Assembly: GCF_035968265.1 (NCBI RefSeq)
Contig: NZ_JAVYIM010000002.1
Location: forward strand, 124,001 to 188,000
Source: Nitrosarchaeum sp.
GTDB lineage: Archaea; Thermoproteota; Nitrososphaeria; Nitrososphaerales; Nitrosopumilaceae
Length of the DNA: 64,000 nt
Reading direction: 5' to 3'
Each line of letters begins with the position of its first letter. The first letter of the stretch is position 1. The notes below the pieces were generated by a model. It searched no databases. It saw nothing but the letters and a program-made list of their open reading frames with translations, and was not told the origin of the DNA. This document shows, one piece after another, positions 26,003-35,615 of this stretch. The position numbers and the translations under genes are program-made.

Positions 26003-26842
26003 ATGGTAGTAGAACATAAAGCTAAGATTACTTACATGCAATTACTTAAAGAAGATCTAGTTGTTATTCGTCTAGTTCCAAATGATGGAATGCCAAAATA
26101 TACTACAGGTCAATTTCTAACTATCGGACTACCAATACCATCAGAGCAAAAGGTTGTTCGAAGAGCATATTCTATTGCATCCCATCCTGAAAATCGAGAT
26201 TATTTTGAATTTGTAATTAGATGGGTAAGAAAACCTTTGCCAGGTCGTGTTACTACTGAATTATTTTATGCCAATGTTGGTGATGAAGTATATTTGGGTG
26301 ATCCTACAGGCAATGCTTTACTAATCGATGATAAATTATCAAATGGTCAACCTGATAATAGACGAATTGTTTGTGTAGGTGGTGGAACCGGTCTTGCCCC
26401 ATTCATTGCTTTTGCTAAACATCTACATGATACTGGAGACAAAAGAGAGATCATTGTTTTACATGGTGCAAGCTATGTTGATGAGCTAAGTTACAAAGAA
26501 TTACTAACAAATTATGAAAATGAAAGTATTGAAAGAGGAAAAGATCAATGGAATTTTAGATATAGAGCAGCAATTAGCAGACCTAAAGAATTTTTCAATA
26601 GATCATGGGCAGGTCATGTTGGAAGAGTAGAATCATTTTTCAAACCTAATAAAAATGGTGTTTCGCCATTAGAAGAAATGGTTGGAGAAGAAATTACAAC
26701 TGCAAATACCAAAGTCTACATTTGCGGTTATCAAGGTACAATTGATGGAGTTATTGAATACTTGGGACCAAAAGGATTTGTAACAAAGGAAGAAAAACGT
26801 AAAGATGGAAGTTATGAAATAAAGTATGAATCATACGGATAA
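26003..26842 (+). CDS. Ferredoxin/flavodoxin-NADP reductase-like flavoprotein (paralogue 2)
   Basis: A 279-residue paralogue of the protein at 14613-15458, alignable end to end: RRAYSIASHPE for FAD, VGGGTGLAPFIAF for the nucleotide, and YICGYQGTIDG near the C-terminus, ending IKYESYG. The most variable part is the FAD-domain strand near residue 95 (VGDEVYLGDPTGNAL against EGDEILWLKPTGRAL). Two reductases and two ferredoxins in one window suggest parallel electron-transfer pairs, but pairing is inference. Confidence 0.88.
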   Translation: MVVEHKAKITYMQLLKEDLVVIRLVPNDGMPKYTTGQFLTIGLPIPSEQKVVRRAYSIASHPENRDYFEFVIRWVRKPLPGRVTTELFYANVGDEVYLGDPTGNALLIDDKLSNGQPDNRRIVCVGGGTGLAPFIAFAKHLHDTGDKREIIVLHGASYVDELSYKELLTNYENESIERGKDQWNFRYRAAISRPKEFFNRSWAGHVGRVESFFKPNKNGVSPLEEMVGEEITTANTKVYICGYQGTIDGVIEYLGPKGFVTKEEKRKDGSYEIKYESYG

Positions 26843-26856
26843 AAAATTAATTTTTT
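26841..26856 (+). terminator. AT palindrome/T-run after the second FNR-like gene
   Basis: AAAAAATT-AATTTTTT is a perfect palindrome beginning in the stop codon, the same arrangement as after the second ferredoxin. The T-run fits archaeal intrinsic termination. Confidence 0.4.
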
Positions 26857-26924
26857 ATTGTTAATTTATTTAATTTTCATGATGCGAATTCTACATTTTT
26901 AATTTATTGTATATTTAGAAAATT

Positions 26925-27725
26925 TTATTTTTTAATTTGTAAAATAACATCGTCGATAATTTTTTGATTCGCTGCTGCAATAAATGATATTCTTGTTTTG
27001 TAACTAAGATCTGCATCAAGTGGATTCAATTTCGCATCCAAAAGTAAACCTCCTGCTTCTTTTACTATTATGTATCCTGCTGCAATGTCTTGAATTCTAA
27101 TTTTCTCTCTTAAATCAATAAAAACATCCATTAACCCTCTTGCAAAAAAAGCCATTTCTAATGCATTTGCTCCAAAATGTCTAATGTGACTATGCTTCTC
27201 AAATATCGGTTGTAATTGTTCCATCAATTCAGACGATGCTCCAGAAGTGTTTACTCCAATAATTTTGTAAATTGGGTCTTTATCATGAACCTTGATTTTT
27301 AATCCATTCATAAATGCGCCCTTATCTTTAGACGCCCAATACATATCTCCATTTGATAGATTTGTTATTACTCCATCTGTAATGGCACTTAACCTATCTT
27401 CGGTTGCAAATGCTAACGAACTACAAAAAAATGGAACTCCTCTTACAGCATTAGCAGAACCATCAATTGCATCCATAATGATAAACCCTTTAGGATTATC
27501 AGATAGTTCTACTCTGCCACATTCTTCGCCTAATACAATACAGTCAAATTTAATTTCTTTAAGATAATCTAATACTGTTTTTTCAGCAATAATGTCAATA
27601 TTACGTGAAATATCTCCTCCTGCACCAATCCCAAAATTTCCTGCGGCATTATCTGTACCTGCCAAATCTTTAACGTTTTCATAAATCATTTTTGAAACAT
27701 TGCGAAGAATTTCAATTATTTCCAT
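26925..27725 (-). CDS. Inositol-monophosphatase family phosphatase
   Basis: Mg-dependent phosphatase of 266 residues. Metal-site motifs are GEECG (about residue 67), the DPIDGT-like DAIDGSANAVRG (about 85) and, near the C-terminus, QDIAAGYIIVKEAGG in place of the usual WDxAAG. Archaeal members hydrolyse inositol-1-phosphate and often fructose-1,6-bisphosphate; which applies here cannot be read from sequence. It is divergent from the gene at 27811. Confidence 0.88.
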   Translation of the reverse strand: MEIIEILRNVSKMIYENVKDLAGTDNAAGNFGIGAGGDISRNIDIIAEKTVLDYLKEIKFDCIVLGEECGRVELSDNPKGFIIMDAIDGSANAVRGVPFFCSSLAFATEDRLSAITDGVITNLSNGDMYWASKDKGAFMNGLKIKVHDKDPIYKIIGVNTSGASSELMEQLQPIFEKHSHIRHFGANALEMAFFARGLMDVFIDLREKIRIQDIAAGYIIVKEAGGLLLDAKLNPLDADLSYKTRISFIAAANQKIIDDVILQIKK

Positions 27726-27810
27726 TACCTTCTTTTTCTTTTCTCGTAATTTAAGTGAAAGAAATTTTTAGTTTTGAAAGCATAAATAACAATAAAGTAG
27801 CTTAACGTAT

Positions 27811-28926
27811 GTGAGTGGAAAGGATCAATCTGTTGTAAGTAAAGAATCTTTGATGAGTACAAAGCCTGGAAAACAAATTATGAAACAAGGATTATTCAAA
27901 TCAAAAGGTTACAAACTATTTACTCAGTATAAAGAAGAAACAGAAAATGAATTTCCAAATTTCGCAGATAGATTTGCTAGAGATCTCTTACATGAAATTA
28001 AATCAGATCTTTCTCCAAATACAACACAACAAGCATTTGGAAATGAAGTTGGTTCTACAGAAATCATTCTTCAATCATCAGAAATTAATGCTATAAAAAC
28101 AAAATTAGAAAATCCCGATGTAATTAAAGATAGAGTGCTTCGTATCTTAAATTCTAATTTTGTAAAAATGACTTTTCCAGTATTTAATGCCTTATTTGAT
28201 GGGGCTTCTAATTACACTGGAACAAATGATCCCCAACTACGACAAGATATCGTGGAAGGTCATATCTTAGCCATTGATCTAAGTGAACCCATGGACAGAA
28301 TTGTAGACAAAGATGAAGATTTAGAATATTTAGATGACTACAAACTGATGAATCCATATATTTTAAAATTAGCTCGAAATAAAATTTCTAAAGGTGGTGA
28401 TCAAGTTCTAAAAGAATTTGAGGAAGGTTTCAAAGATGCTAGGATTGGCCAATATCTTGATGAGAAATTAAAATCAAAACCAACCATGATTACAGAAGAG
28501 GAAATGACTTTATCGTATAAAAAATATCGCGCCGTTATGGGTACAGCTGGAAGAAATATGGCACTAGCTGAAAGACCTCTCGGTGAAATTTTCTATCTTG
28601 GAATGGCAAGAGCTGCTGAAGGTGTTGGCTGTGGAAATGAAATTGAAGACTCGATCAAAAATGGATTTGTAAAAATTCCTTCTTGGCCATTATATTATAC
28701 ATTATTATCTAATGATATTAAAACTGGATTCGAATTAACCTTGGAAAAAAGCAATTTGTATATTCAGGATGCCCGATTAGCACTCAAGTTACTACCTGAA
28801 GAATTCTCTCATACTGAATTTTTAGAGTTTTTATTTTTGACTGTTGAACATTATAATCAATACTGGTATAATCAATTACAAAAAGCAAACAAATGGTCAG
28901 AGTTTGAATCTAAACTCCCTAAGTGA
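27811..28926 (+). CDS. Unknown 371-residue protein coupled to rfcL
   Basis: No family is recognised. The start is GTG (an out-of-frame ATG lies three bases upstream). The protein is mostly helical, acidic and soluble, with no membrane segments. Notable stretches are KYRAVMGTAGRNMALAERPLGEIFYLGMARAAEGVGCG near residue 250 and a C-terminal helix with HYNQYWYNQLQKANKW. The next gene, rfcL, begins within its stop codon (GTGA), so the two are translationally coupled, suggesting a link to replication or PCNA loading. Confidence 0.75.
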   Translation: MSGKDQSVVSKESLMSTKPGKQIMKQGLFKSKGYKLFTQYKEETENEFPNFADRFARDLLHEIKSDLSPNTTQQAFGNEVGSTEIILQSSEINAIKTKLENPDVIKDRVLRILNSNFVKMTFPVFNALFDGASNYTGTNDPQLRQDIVEGHILAIDLSEPMDRIVDKDEDLEYLDDYKLMNPYILKLARNKISKGGDQVLKEFEEGFKDARIGQYLDEKLKSKPTMITEEEMTLSYKKYRAVMGTAGRNMALAERPLGEIFYLGMARAAEGVGCGNEIEDSIKNGFVKIPSWPLYYTLLSNDIKTGFELTLEKSNLYIQDARLALKLLPEEFSHTEFLEFLFLTVEHYNQYWYNQLQKANKWSEFESKLPK

Positions 28927-30092
28927 TTAAATTGATGTGGTCTGAAAAATATAGACCTCAGAATATTTCTGATATGATTGGCAATGAAGAATCACGATCT
29001 TCCATAATTGAGTGGTTCACTAAATGGAAAAAAGGTACAAAGCCCCTTTTGTTAGTTGGCCCCCCAGGAATTGGCAAGACAACTATTGCATATCTTACAG
29101 CAAAACAATTTCAATACGATATGGTTGGATTGAATGCAAGTGATGTAAGAAGTAAATCTAGAATTAACGAAATACTTTCACCTGTACTAGGTAATGTTAG
29201 CATATTGGGCTTACCTATGATCTTCATTGATGAAGTTGATGGTATTCATGGACGAGGCGATTATGGTGGAGCAGAAGCATTAATTGAGATTTTAAAGGAA
29301 CCCACTGTACCAATAGTATTAGCTGCAAATTCTGACTCATCTGATAAAATGAAAAGTATCAAAAAAGTTGTTAAGACTATATCTTTCAAACCAATTCCCC
29401 CACGTCTTTTGAAAATTTATCTTGAAAATATTTTAAAAAAAGAAAATGTGACGCTTAGTCATGGTTCTATAATAAAAGTAATTGATAGATCCCGAGGTGA
29501 TATTCGTTCTATGATTAATCTAACACAGTCTCTAGTAACTGGATTTAATCCACAAACTGAAAAATCGTTTGAAAATATTAATGTAGAAGATGGAATTAAT
29601 GCATTTTTTAAAGCAAATTCATTTGATGAAGCGAGGGGAGTTTTGTATTCTATGCAAATTGATCCGAGATTAAAAATAGATGCATTTTACTCAAGTATTG
29701 TTACAAGTAATTTAGATAACAAAACACTCGCAAAACTATTAGAAATTATTTCTGAAGCTGATATGCTTTATGGAAAAATTATGGAAACTCAAAATTGGAG
29801 ATTATTACGTTATCTGAATGAAATTTTGATTAGATTATATCGAAATGATGAACGAATCAGATACTCGCAATACAATCTTTCATGGCCACTTCTAAATCGG
29901 ATTAGATGGGATGGGAAAAAAATTAAGGCTTTATCTTCCATCATGGCAAAAACATTACATCTTTCTTCTAGTACATTTGTTACAATATGTCTACCATACG
30001 TCTTATTTTGTATAAAAAATAAAAAACTACAATTAGATTTAGAAGAAACTTTTGGTGATGTAATAGAAAAGGAGATTGAATTAATTAAATGA
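28923..30092 (+). CDS. rfcL: Replication factor C large subunit
   Basis: Clamp-loader large subunit of 389 residues. MWSEKYRPQN is the RFC box, GPPGIGKTT Walker A and FIDEVDGIHG Walker B; the small-subunit SRC motif is absent, as expected. It is shorter than most archaeal RFC-L proteins, mainly at the C-terminus, and I see no clear PCNA-interacting box there. The GTG at 28923 overlaps the upstream stop; ATG 28935 is an equally good start. It overlaps the next gene by ATGA. Partner of rfcS at 3747. Confidence 0.92.
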   Translation: MIKLMWSEKYRPQNISDMIGNEESRSSIIEWFTKWKKGTKPLLLVGPPGIGKTTIAYLTAKQFQYDMVGLNASDVRSKSRINEILSPVLGNVSILGLPMIFIDEVDGIHGRGDYGGAEALIEILKEPTVPIVLAANSDSSDKMKSIKKVVKTISFKPIPPRLLKIYLENILKKENVTLSHGSIIKVIDRSRGDIRSMINLTQSLVTGFNPQTEKSFENINVEDGINAFFKANSFDEARGVLYSMQIDPRLKIDAFYSSIVTSNLDNKTLAKLLEIISEADMLYGKIMETQNWRLLRYLNEILIRLYRNDERIRYSQYNLSWPLLNRIRWDGKKIKALSSIMAKTLHLSSSTFVTICLPYVLFCIKNKKLQLDLEETFGDVIEKEIELIK

Positions 30093-30406
30093 GTTGGAGA
30101 AAAATACCTATGAAGTTTCCAGGTACATGTGTTGTCTGTAACAACAAAATTGAAGTAAATGAAATTGGATTATGGGCAAAAGGGTTAGGTGTAAAACATG
30201 AAAAATGTGCTCAAATTAATGAACTAAAATGTATTGTTTGTAGAGGCTCTGCTGGTTGCTTACAATGTGAATTCCAAGATGTTTGTGATATTCAAAAGGT
30301 ATCACAACTATGTATATGTAAAAAATGCAGCGAAGAGAAAAATTCTTTTGATTCATATCAAAAATCTGTACAAAAGAATTTTTCACTCTTAAATTTGAAT
30401 TTATAA
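30089..30406 (+). CDS. Small cysteine-rich zinc-ribbon-like protein
   Basis: A 105-residue protein starting in the rfcL stop (ATGA). Cysteines occur as CVVCNNK, HEKCAQ, CIVCRGSAGCLQC, CDI and CICKKC, arranged like two or more zinc-binding knuckles. The N-terminal segment FPGTCVVCNNKIEVNEIGLWAKGLGVKHEKC resembles short zinc domains seen in single-strand DNA-related proteins, but no family is certain. Coupling to rfcL suggests a replication or repair role. Confidence 0.75.
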   Translation: MSWRKIPMKFPGTCVVCNNKIEVNEIGLWAKGLGVKHEKCAQINELKCIVCRGSAGCLQCEFQDVCDIQKVSQLCICKKCSEEKNSFDSYQKSVQKNFSLLNLNL

Positions 30407-30525
30407 ATTGAATATAGCATAAACTATTCCCATCTGATATTCTCTTAAAAATACCAAATGTAAGATATAAAACCAAAAAAATAAAACTAAATTAATATAG
30501 TAAGATTTCTTTTCATCTATATCAG

Positions 30526-32073
30526 ATGCACTTTGAAAAAATCGATGAATACTCTAAGATAAATAAAATATCATTGCAGGGTGGAGGACAGGATAAAATC
30601 AAAGATCAACATGATAAAGGAAAATTAACTGCCCGAGATAGAATTAATCTCTTATTAGATGTAGGCACTTTTACTGAAATTGATCCTCTCACAACTCATC
30701 ATTATTATGAATATGACATGCAGAACAAAAAATTCTACACTGATGGGGTAGTTGGCGGCTATGGAACAGTTAACGGTAGACAGATCTTTGTATTTGCTTA
30801 TGATTTCACTGTACTTGGTGGTACGTTAAGTCAAATGGGAGCTAAAAAAATTACCAAATTAATGGATCATGCAATCACTACTGGCTGTCCTATTATTGGC
30901 ATAATGGATTCAGGAGGAGCAAGAATTCAAGAAGGTATAATGAGTCTTGATGGTTTTGCCGATATCTTTTATCATAATCAATTAGCTTCTGGTGTTATTC
31001 CACAAATTACTGCAAGTATCGGCCCTTCTGCAGGTGGGTCTGTTTATTCTCCAGCAATGACGGATTTTGTTATTATGGTTGACAAAGTAGGAACAATGTT
31101 TGTTACTGGACCAGATGTAGTAAAAACTGTTTTAGGCGAAGAAATTTCATTTGATGATTTAGGTGGTGCAATGACACATGGTGTAAAAAGTGGTGTTGCT
31201 CATTTTGTTGCAAAAAATGAATACGAATGCATGGATTATATAAAAAAACTAATCTCATATCTACCACAAAATAATACTGAAGAACCACCAAAAATTAAAA
31301 CTGATGATGATCCAAATAGACTTGATCACAATTTGATCAATATCATTCCTGATAATCCTTTACAACCATATGATATGAAAGAAATCATTAATTCTGTTGT
31401 TGACAATCATGAATTTTTTGAAATTCATGAATTATTTGCACCAAATGTTGTTGTTGGTTATGGTAGACTCAACGGTAAAGTTGTTGGTATTGTTGCCAAT
31501 CAACCAATGCATCTTGCAGGTGCACTTGATATTGATTCATCAAACAAAGCAGCTAGATTCATTCGATTTTGTGATGCATTCAATATCCCAATAATTACAT
31601 TTGTTGATACACCTGGCTACATGCCAGGTTCTAATCAAGAGCATAATGGTATCATCAGACATGGTAGTAAACTTCTTTATGCTTATTGTGAGGCCACCGT
31701 TCCGAGAATTACTCTCGTAATTGGAAAAGCATATGGTGGTGCCTACATAGCTATGGGAAGTAAAAATCTAAGAACCGACGTGAATTACGCATGGCCAACA
31801 GCTAGATGTGCCGTATTAGGTGCTGAAGCAGCTGTGAAAATCATGTATAGAAAAGAATTAACAACTACAAAAGATCCCGAATCTCTTAAAAAACAGCTAA
31901 TTAGTGAATTCTCAGAAAAATTTGAAAACCCATACGTTGCTGCATCTCATGGTACTATTGATAATGTAATTGATCCAGCTGAAACACGACCTATGTTGAT
32001 CAAAGCATTAGAAATGCTTGCAAACAAAAGAGCAAAACATCTTCCAAGAAAACATGGAAATATCAATTTGTGA
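30526..32073 (+). CDS. pccB: Acetyl-/propionyl-CoA carboxylase, carboxyltransferase subunit
   Basis: Transfers the carboxyl group from biotin to acetyl- or propionyl-CoA, a CO2-fixing step of the 3-hydroxypropionate/4-hydroxybutyrate cycle known from thaumarchaea. The 515 residues include the crotonase-fold oxyanion segments SGGARIQEG and GPSAGGSVYSP in the N half and VDTPGYMPGSNQE and GKAYGGAYIAM in the C half. It is encoded with the biotin carboxylase (32070) and biotin carrier (33573), and no other acyl-CoA carboxylase is in the window. Confidence 0.95.
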   Translation: MHFEKIDEYSKINKISLQGGGQDKIKDQHDKGKLTARDRINLLLDVGTFTEIDPLTTHHYYEYDMQNKKFYTDGVVGGYGTVNGRQIFVFAYDFTVLGGTLSQMGAKKITKLMDHAITTGCPIIGIMDSGGARIQEGIMSLDGFADIFYHNQLASGVIPQITASIGPSAGGSVYSPAMTDFVIMVDKVGTMFVTGPDVVKTVLGEEISFDDLGGAMTHGVKSGVAHFVAKNEYECMDYIKKLISYLPQNNTEEPPKIKTDDDPNRLDHNLINIIPDNPLQPYDMKEIINSVVDNHEFFEIHELFAPNVVVGYGRLNGKVVGIVANQPMHLAGALDIDSSNKAARFIRFCDAFNIPIITFVDTPGYMPGSNQEHNGIIRHGSKLLYAYCEATVPRITLVIGKAYGGAYIAMGSKNLRTDVNYAWPTARCAVLGAEAAVKIMYRKELTTTKDPESLKKQLISEFSEKFENPYVAASHGTIDNVIDPAETRPMLIKALEMLANKRAKHLPRKHGNINL

Positions 32074-33566
32074 TTAATATGATTGAAAAAGTTCTTATCG
32101 CAAATAGAGGAGAGATTGCTTTACGTGTAATTAAGACATGCAAAGCACTTGGAATAAAAACTGTTGCAGTGTATTCTGATGAAGATTACAATTCTTTACA
32201 TGTTAAACAAGCTACAGAAGCCTATCACATCGGTGAAGCTGCACCAGCAAAATCTTATCTTAATCAAGAAAAAATCATTGAGACAATTTTATCTTCTGGA
32301 GCAGATGCAATACATCCAGGTTATGGGTTTCTTTCAGAAAATTCTGATTTTGCAAGTAAATGTGAAAAAAATAAAATTAATTTTATTGGTCCATCCGCGG
32401 CATCAATGGATCTTTGTGGTGATAAGATGCAATGCAAAGCCGCTATGTTAAAGGCCAAAGTTCCAACTGTTCCAGGAAGTCCAGGTCTTGTTAAAGATGT
32501 TGAAGAAGCATTAAAAATTGCAAATGATATTTCATATCCTGTATTACTAAAATCTGTTTTTGGAGGTGGTGGTCGTGGCATTAGATTAGTAAATAATGAT
32601 AAAGAACTACGTGAAGGTTTTGAAACAGTTACTAGCGAATCTATCTCAGCAGTAGGGAAATCTGCAATCATTGTTGAAAAATTTCTTCAAAAAACTAGAC
32701 ACATTGAATATCAAATGGCAAGAGACAAACATGGTAATGCTGTCCATATATTTGAAAGAGAATGTTCAATTCAAAGACGTAATCAAAAACTCATTGAACA
32801 AACACCTTCACCTGTAGTTGATCAAAAAACAAGAGATAAAATTGGTGAGCTAGTAGTTAAAGCATCTGAAGCAGTTGATTACACTAACTTAGGTACTGCT
32901 GAATTTCTTCGAGCTGATAACGGTGAGTTTTATTTTATAGAAATTAATGCTAGATTGCAAGTCGAACATCCTATTTCTGAACTAGTTTCTGGACTAGATT
33001 TTGTTAAACTTCAATTAGATATTGCTAACGGTGAACCACTTCCATTCAAACAAAAAGATCTTAAAATGAATGGATATGCAATTGAATGTAGAATAAATGC
33101 TGAAGACACATTTTTAGATTTTGCTCCTTCCACAGGACCAGTTCCAGATGTCATTATTCCGTCTGGTCCAAGTGTTAGATGTGATACATATCTCTACCCT
33201 GGTTGTACGGTCTCTCCATTTTATGATTCTTTGATGGCTAAACTTTGTACATGGGGTCAAACATTTGAAGAATCACGAACACGTATGCTTAATGCATTAA
33301 ATGACTTTTACATTCAAGGTGTTGAGACTTCAATTCCACTTTACAAAACAATTCTGAATACTGAGGAATATAAAAGTGGAAATCTCTCTACGGACTTTTT
33401 AAATCGCTATAAAATTATTGATAGACTAAAGGAAGATTTGAAAAGCGAAAAAATTGAAAAAAGCGATGCAGCATTGGCAGCTGCTATAGTTTATTCTGAA
33501 TATTTTAAAAGTAGAATACAAAATTCTACTGCCGATAATTCTACTTGGAAAAATAAATTGGGTTGA
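32070..33566 (+). CDS. accC: Acetyl-/propionyl-CoA carboxylase, biotin carboxylase subunit
   Basis: ATP-grasp enzyme that carboxylates biotin with bicarbonate, 498 residues. It opens with EKVLIANRGEIALRVIKTC, has HPGYGFLSEN, the glycine-rich lid FGGGGRGIR and the catalytic FIEINARLQVEHPISE. GTG at 32070 overlaps the pccB stop (GTGA); the ATG at 32079 is the other possible start. Unlike many bacterial alpha subunits it lacks a fused biotin domain, which is supplied by the next gene. Confidence 0.95.
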   Translation: MINMIEKVLIANRGEIALRVIKTCKALGIKTVAVYSDEDYNSLHVKQATEAYHIGEAAPAKSYLNQEKIIETILSSGADAIHPGYGFLSENSDFASKCEKNKINFIGPSAASMDLCGDKMQCKAAMLKAKVPTVPGSPGLVKDVEEALKIANDISYPVLLKSVFGGGGRGIRLVNNDKELREGFETVTSESISAVGKSAIIVEKFLQKTRHIEYQMARDKHGNAVHIFERECSIQRRNQKLIEQTPSPVVDQKTRDKIGELVVKASEAVDYTNLGTAEFLRADNGEFYFIEINARLQVEHPISELVSGLDFVKLQLDIANGEPLPFKQKDLKMNGYAIECRINAEDTFLDFAPSTGPVPDVIIPSGPSVRCDTYLYPGCTVSPFYDSLMAKLCTWGQTFEESRTRMLNALNDFYIQGVETSIPLYKTILNTEEYKSGNLSTDFLNRYKIIDRLKEDLKSEKIEKSDAALAAAIVYSEYFKSRIQNSTADNSTWKNKLG

Positions 33567-33572
33567 TACTAA

Positions 33573-34085
33573 ATGGATTACAAAATAAAAGATATCGAAA
33601 AAACATTTGACGGTGAAATTATTGAGAACCTAGGTAATAATGAATATGTGATTAAAATTAATGATAATAAGCATCAAATAAAAATTCTAAAAATGGATTC
33701 CAAAGGAATTGAATTTGTATTAGATCAAAAATACCACAGAGCAAAATATCTTGAGAATTCAACGAATGAAATGAATATCATTATTGACAATGTGCCAATT
33801 ACAATTAACATGCACACTGATCTTGATAAAATTGTTTACAAACATTCAGGAGGGAGTGGAACTTCTGATTCTCAATTGACATTAAAAAGTCAAATTCCAG
33901 GAAAGGTTGTTTCTATTGCTGTTCAAGAAGGTGATTTAGTAAAGCAGGGAGATGTAATTTGTACATTAGAATCTATGAAAATGCAAGTTGCTATAAAATC
34001 TCACAAAAATGGCTCAATCAAATCCATTAAAGTCAAAATTGGTGGAACTGTAGCTAAAAGTGATATTGTCGCAGAAATAGAATAA
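33573..34085 (+). CDS. accB: Biotin carboxyl carrier protein
   Basis: A 170-residue protein with a C-terminal biotinyl/lipoyl domain (about 100-170). The biotin-accepting lysine is in ESMKMQVAI, where ESMKM replaces the common AMKM, and the domain has the expected KSQIPGKVVSIAVQEGDLVKQGD opening. The N-terminal 90 residues are typical of archaeal carriers. It follows accC by six bases and closes the carboxylase operon. Confidence 0.93.
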   Translation: MDYKIKDIEKTFDGEIIENLGNNEYVIKINDNKHQIKILKMDSKGIEFVLDQKYHRAKYLENSTNEMNIIIDNVPITINMHTDLDKIVYKHSGGSGTSDSQLTLKSQIPGKVVSIAVQEGDLVKQGDVICTLESMKMQVAIKSHKNGSIKSIKVKIGGTVAKSDIVAEIE

Positions 34086-34099
34086 AGAAATTTTCTAAT

Positions 34100-34564
34100 T
34101 TAACTTAGGAATTTTTTTATTTCGTCGTAATTGGGTTCTTTTAATGGATCTTCTGATACCCATCTGTATCCAATTTTTCCATCTTCCATTATTATGAATA
34201 CTGAACGTTTTGCAGCATTGTAATCTTTGATGTGTAGTAGATGTGGCATTAAAACATCATAATCTCGAATTGTTTTACTGTTATAGTCAGCCAATAATGG
34301 AAAATTAAAGTTATTTTTTTGAACAAATGCTTTGTTCGCAAATGGACCATCGTTACTTATTGCAACTATCTGAGCTCCAAGATTTGAAATTTCACTCCAT
34401 GAATCTCTAAAGTTACACAATTCATTTTCACAAACAGGAGAACTCGCTGCAACAATAAATGTAAGAACGATCTTTTTCCCTTTAAATTCATCAAGAGTCC
34501 TCATTTTAAGATCTATGTCTGGAAGTTCGAATTTAGGAGCAATATCTCCAACATTCAATGTCAT
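34100..34564 (-). CDS. Peroxiredoxin (PrxQ/Bcp-like)
   Basis: Thioredoxin-fold peroxidase of 154 residues that reduces hydroperoxides. The active site reads AASSPVCENELC: a peroxidatic cysteine and a second cysteine five residues later, the PrxQ spacing that forms an intramolecular disulfide. The Thr/Ser before the cysteine is present as Ser-Pro-Val. Length is normal. It is convergent with accB and divergent from nuoA. Confidence 0.88.
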   Translation of the reverse strand: MTLNVGDIAPKFELPDIDLKMRTLDEFKGKKIVLTFIVAASSPVCENELCNFRDSWSEISNLGAQIVAISNDGPFANKAFVQKNNFNFPLLADYNSKTIRDYDVLMPHLLHIKDYNAAKRSVFIIMEDGKIGYRWVSEDPLKEPNYDEIKKFLS

Positions 34565-34675
34565 GATCGCATTAATTGGTTATCCTATTTAGTACTTTAC
34601 TCAAAAATTCATTTCTAAAATTTAAATTAAAAAAGTGCATACCTTTTTATACAAAAACTTGGGTTCAAAGCTAAA

Positions 34676-35050
34676 TTGGTCGGGGAATTAGCTGGCAATT
34701 ATAGTACTATAGTATTGATGTTCGGATTTGCTGTAGTTGCCATGGCGCCTGCACTTGTAATTTCCAGAATGATTTCTCCAAGAAAAAGAAGTAATCCTGT
34801 TAAATTTTTGCCAATGGAATGTGGACAAGTTCCATCAGGTGAAGGAAGAACTCATTTTATGATGCAGTATTATGCTTACATTTTGATGTTTGTTGTTTTT
34901 GATGTTATGGCGATTTTCTTATATGCATGGGGAAGTTCACTTTTAGATCTACCAAAATCTGCTACTTTGCCAATAATTGGTTTCTTGGGAATTATGTTTG
35001 CAGCAATGGCTTTTGCATTACATCAGTCAGGGAGACGAGACATATGGTAG
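34676..35050 (+). CDS. nuoA: NADH-quinone oxidoreductase-type complex I subunit A
   Basis: Small membrane subunit, 124 residues with three hydrophobic segments. The conserved loop reads KFLPMECGQVPSGEGRTHFMMQYY, with the ECG motif near residue 47, which faces the quinone channel. The start is TTG; a TTTTATAC box about 30 bases upstream fits leaderless transcription. First gene of an 11-gene complex I operon that lacks nuoEFG, so electrons presumably come from ferredoxin or another donor rather than NADH. Confidence 0.93.
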   Translation: MVGELAGNYSTIVLMFGFAVVAMAPALVISRMISPRKRSNPVKFLPMECGQVPSGEGRTHFMMQYYAYILMFVVFDVMAIFLYAWGSSLLDLPKSATLPIIGFLGIMFAAMAFALHQSGRRDIW

Positions 35051-35090
35051 TTTTTTATACAAATCAAAATTATGGTAATGGAGGATTAAA

Positions 35091-35615
35091 TTGATTAAAG
35101 ATCTAATTACACCACAAAATGCAAATGTCTTTGTTGGGAAACTAGGAGATATTTTAGAAAAAGCAATTGATAAACCGTTAGGTTATGCAATTAATTGGGG
35201 ACGAATTTGGTCGCTTTGGCCTGTTCATATTGAAACAGCATGTTGCAGTGTAGAATTTGGAGCTGCATCAAGTCCAAGATACGATGTTGAAAGATTTGGT
35301 ATCATTGAAGCATTTGGTTCTCTTAGACAATGTGATCTAATTGTAGTTCAAGGAACTATAACAAGAAAAATGGCACCACGATTACGATTAGTTTATGATC
35401 AAATGCCAGAACCAAAATATGTTATTGCAATGGGTGCATGTGCAATTACTGGTGGTTTGTATTTTGATTCATATAATGTACTTCCAGGTATTGATGGTGT
35501 TTTACCTGTAGACGTTTATGTTCCAGGTTGTCCACCTAGACCTGAAACTCTTATTCAAGGATGTATGCTGTTACAAGAAAAAATTAAGAGAATGAAGGCC
35601 AGGAAGTATGTATAA
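35091..35615 (+). CDS. nuoB: Complex I subunit B (N2 cluster)
   Basis: A 174-residue peripheral subunit that holds the terminal 4Fe-4S cluster N2. The tandem cysteines in HIETACCSVEF, the cysteine in AMGACAITGG and the CPPRPE motif are the ligands. The start is TTG with a good Shine-Dalgarno GGAGG six bases before it, and a second TTTTTATAC box lies about 35 bases upstream, so this gene can also be transcribed separately from nuoA. Confidence 0.95.
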   Translation: MIKDLITPQNANVFVGKLGDILEKAIDKPLGYAINWGRIWSLWPVHIETACCSVEFGAASSPRYDVERFGIIEAFGSLRQCDLIVVQGTITRKMAPRLRLVYDQMPEPKYVIAMGACAITGGLYFDSYNVLPGIDGVLPVDVYVPGCPPRPETLIQGCMLLQEKIKRMKARKYV

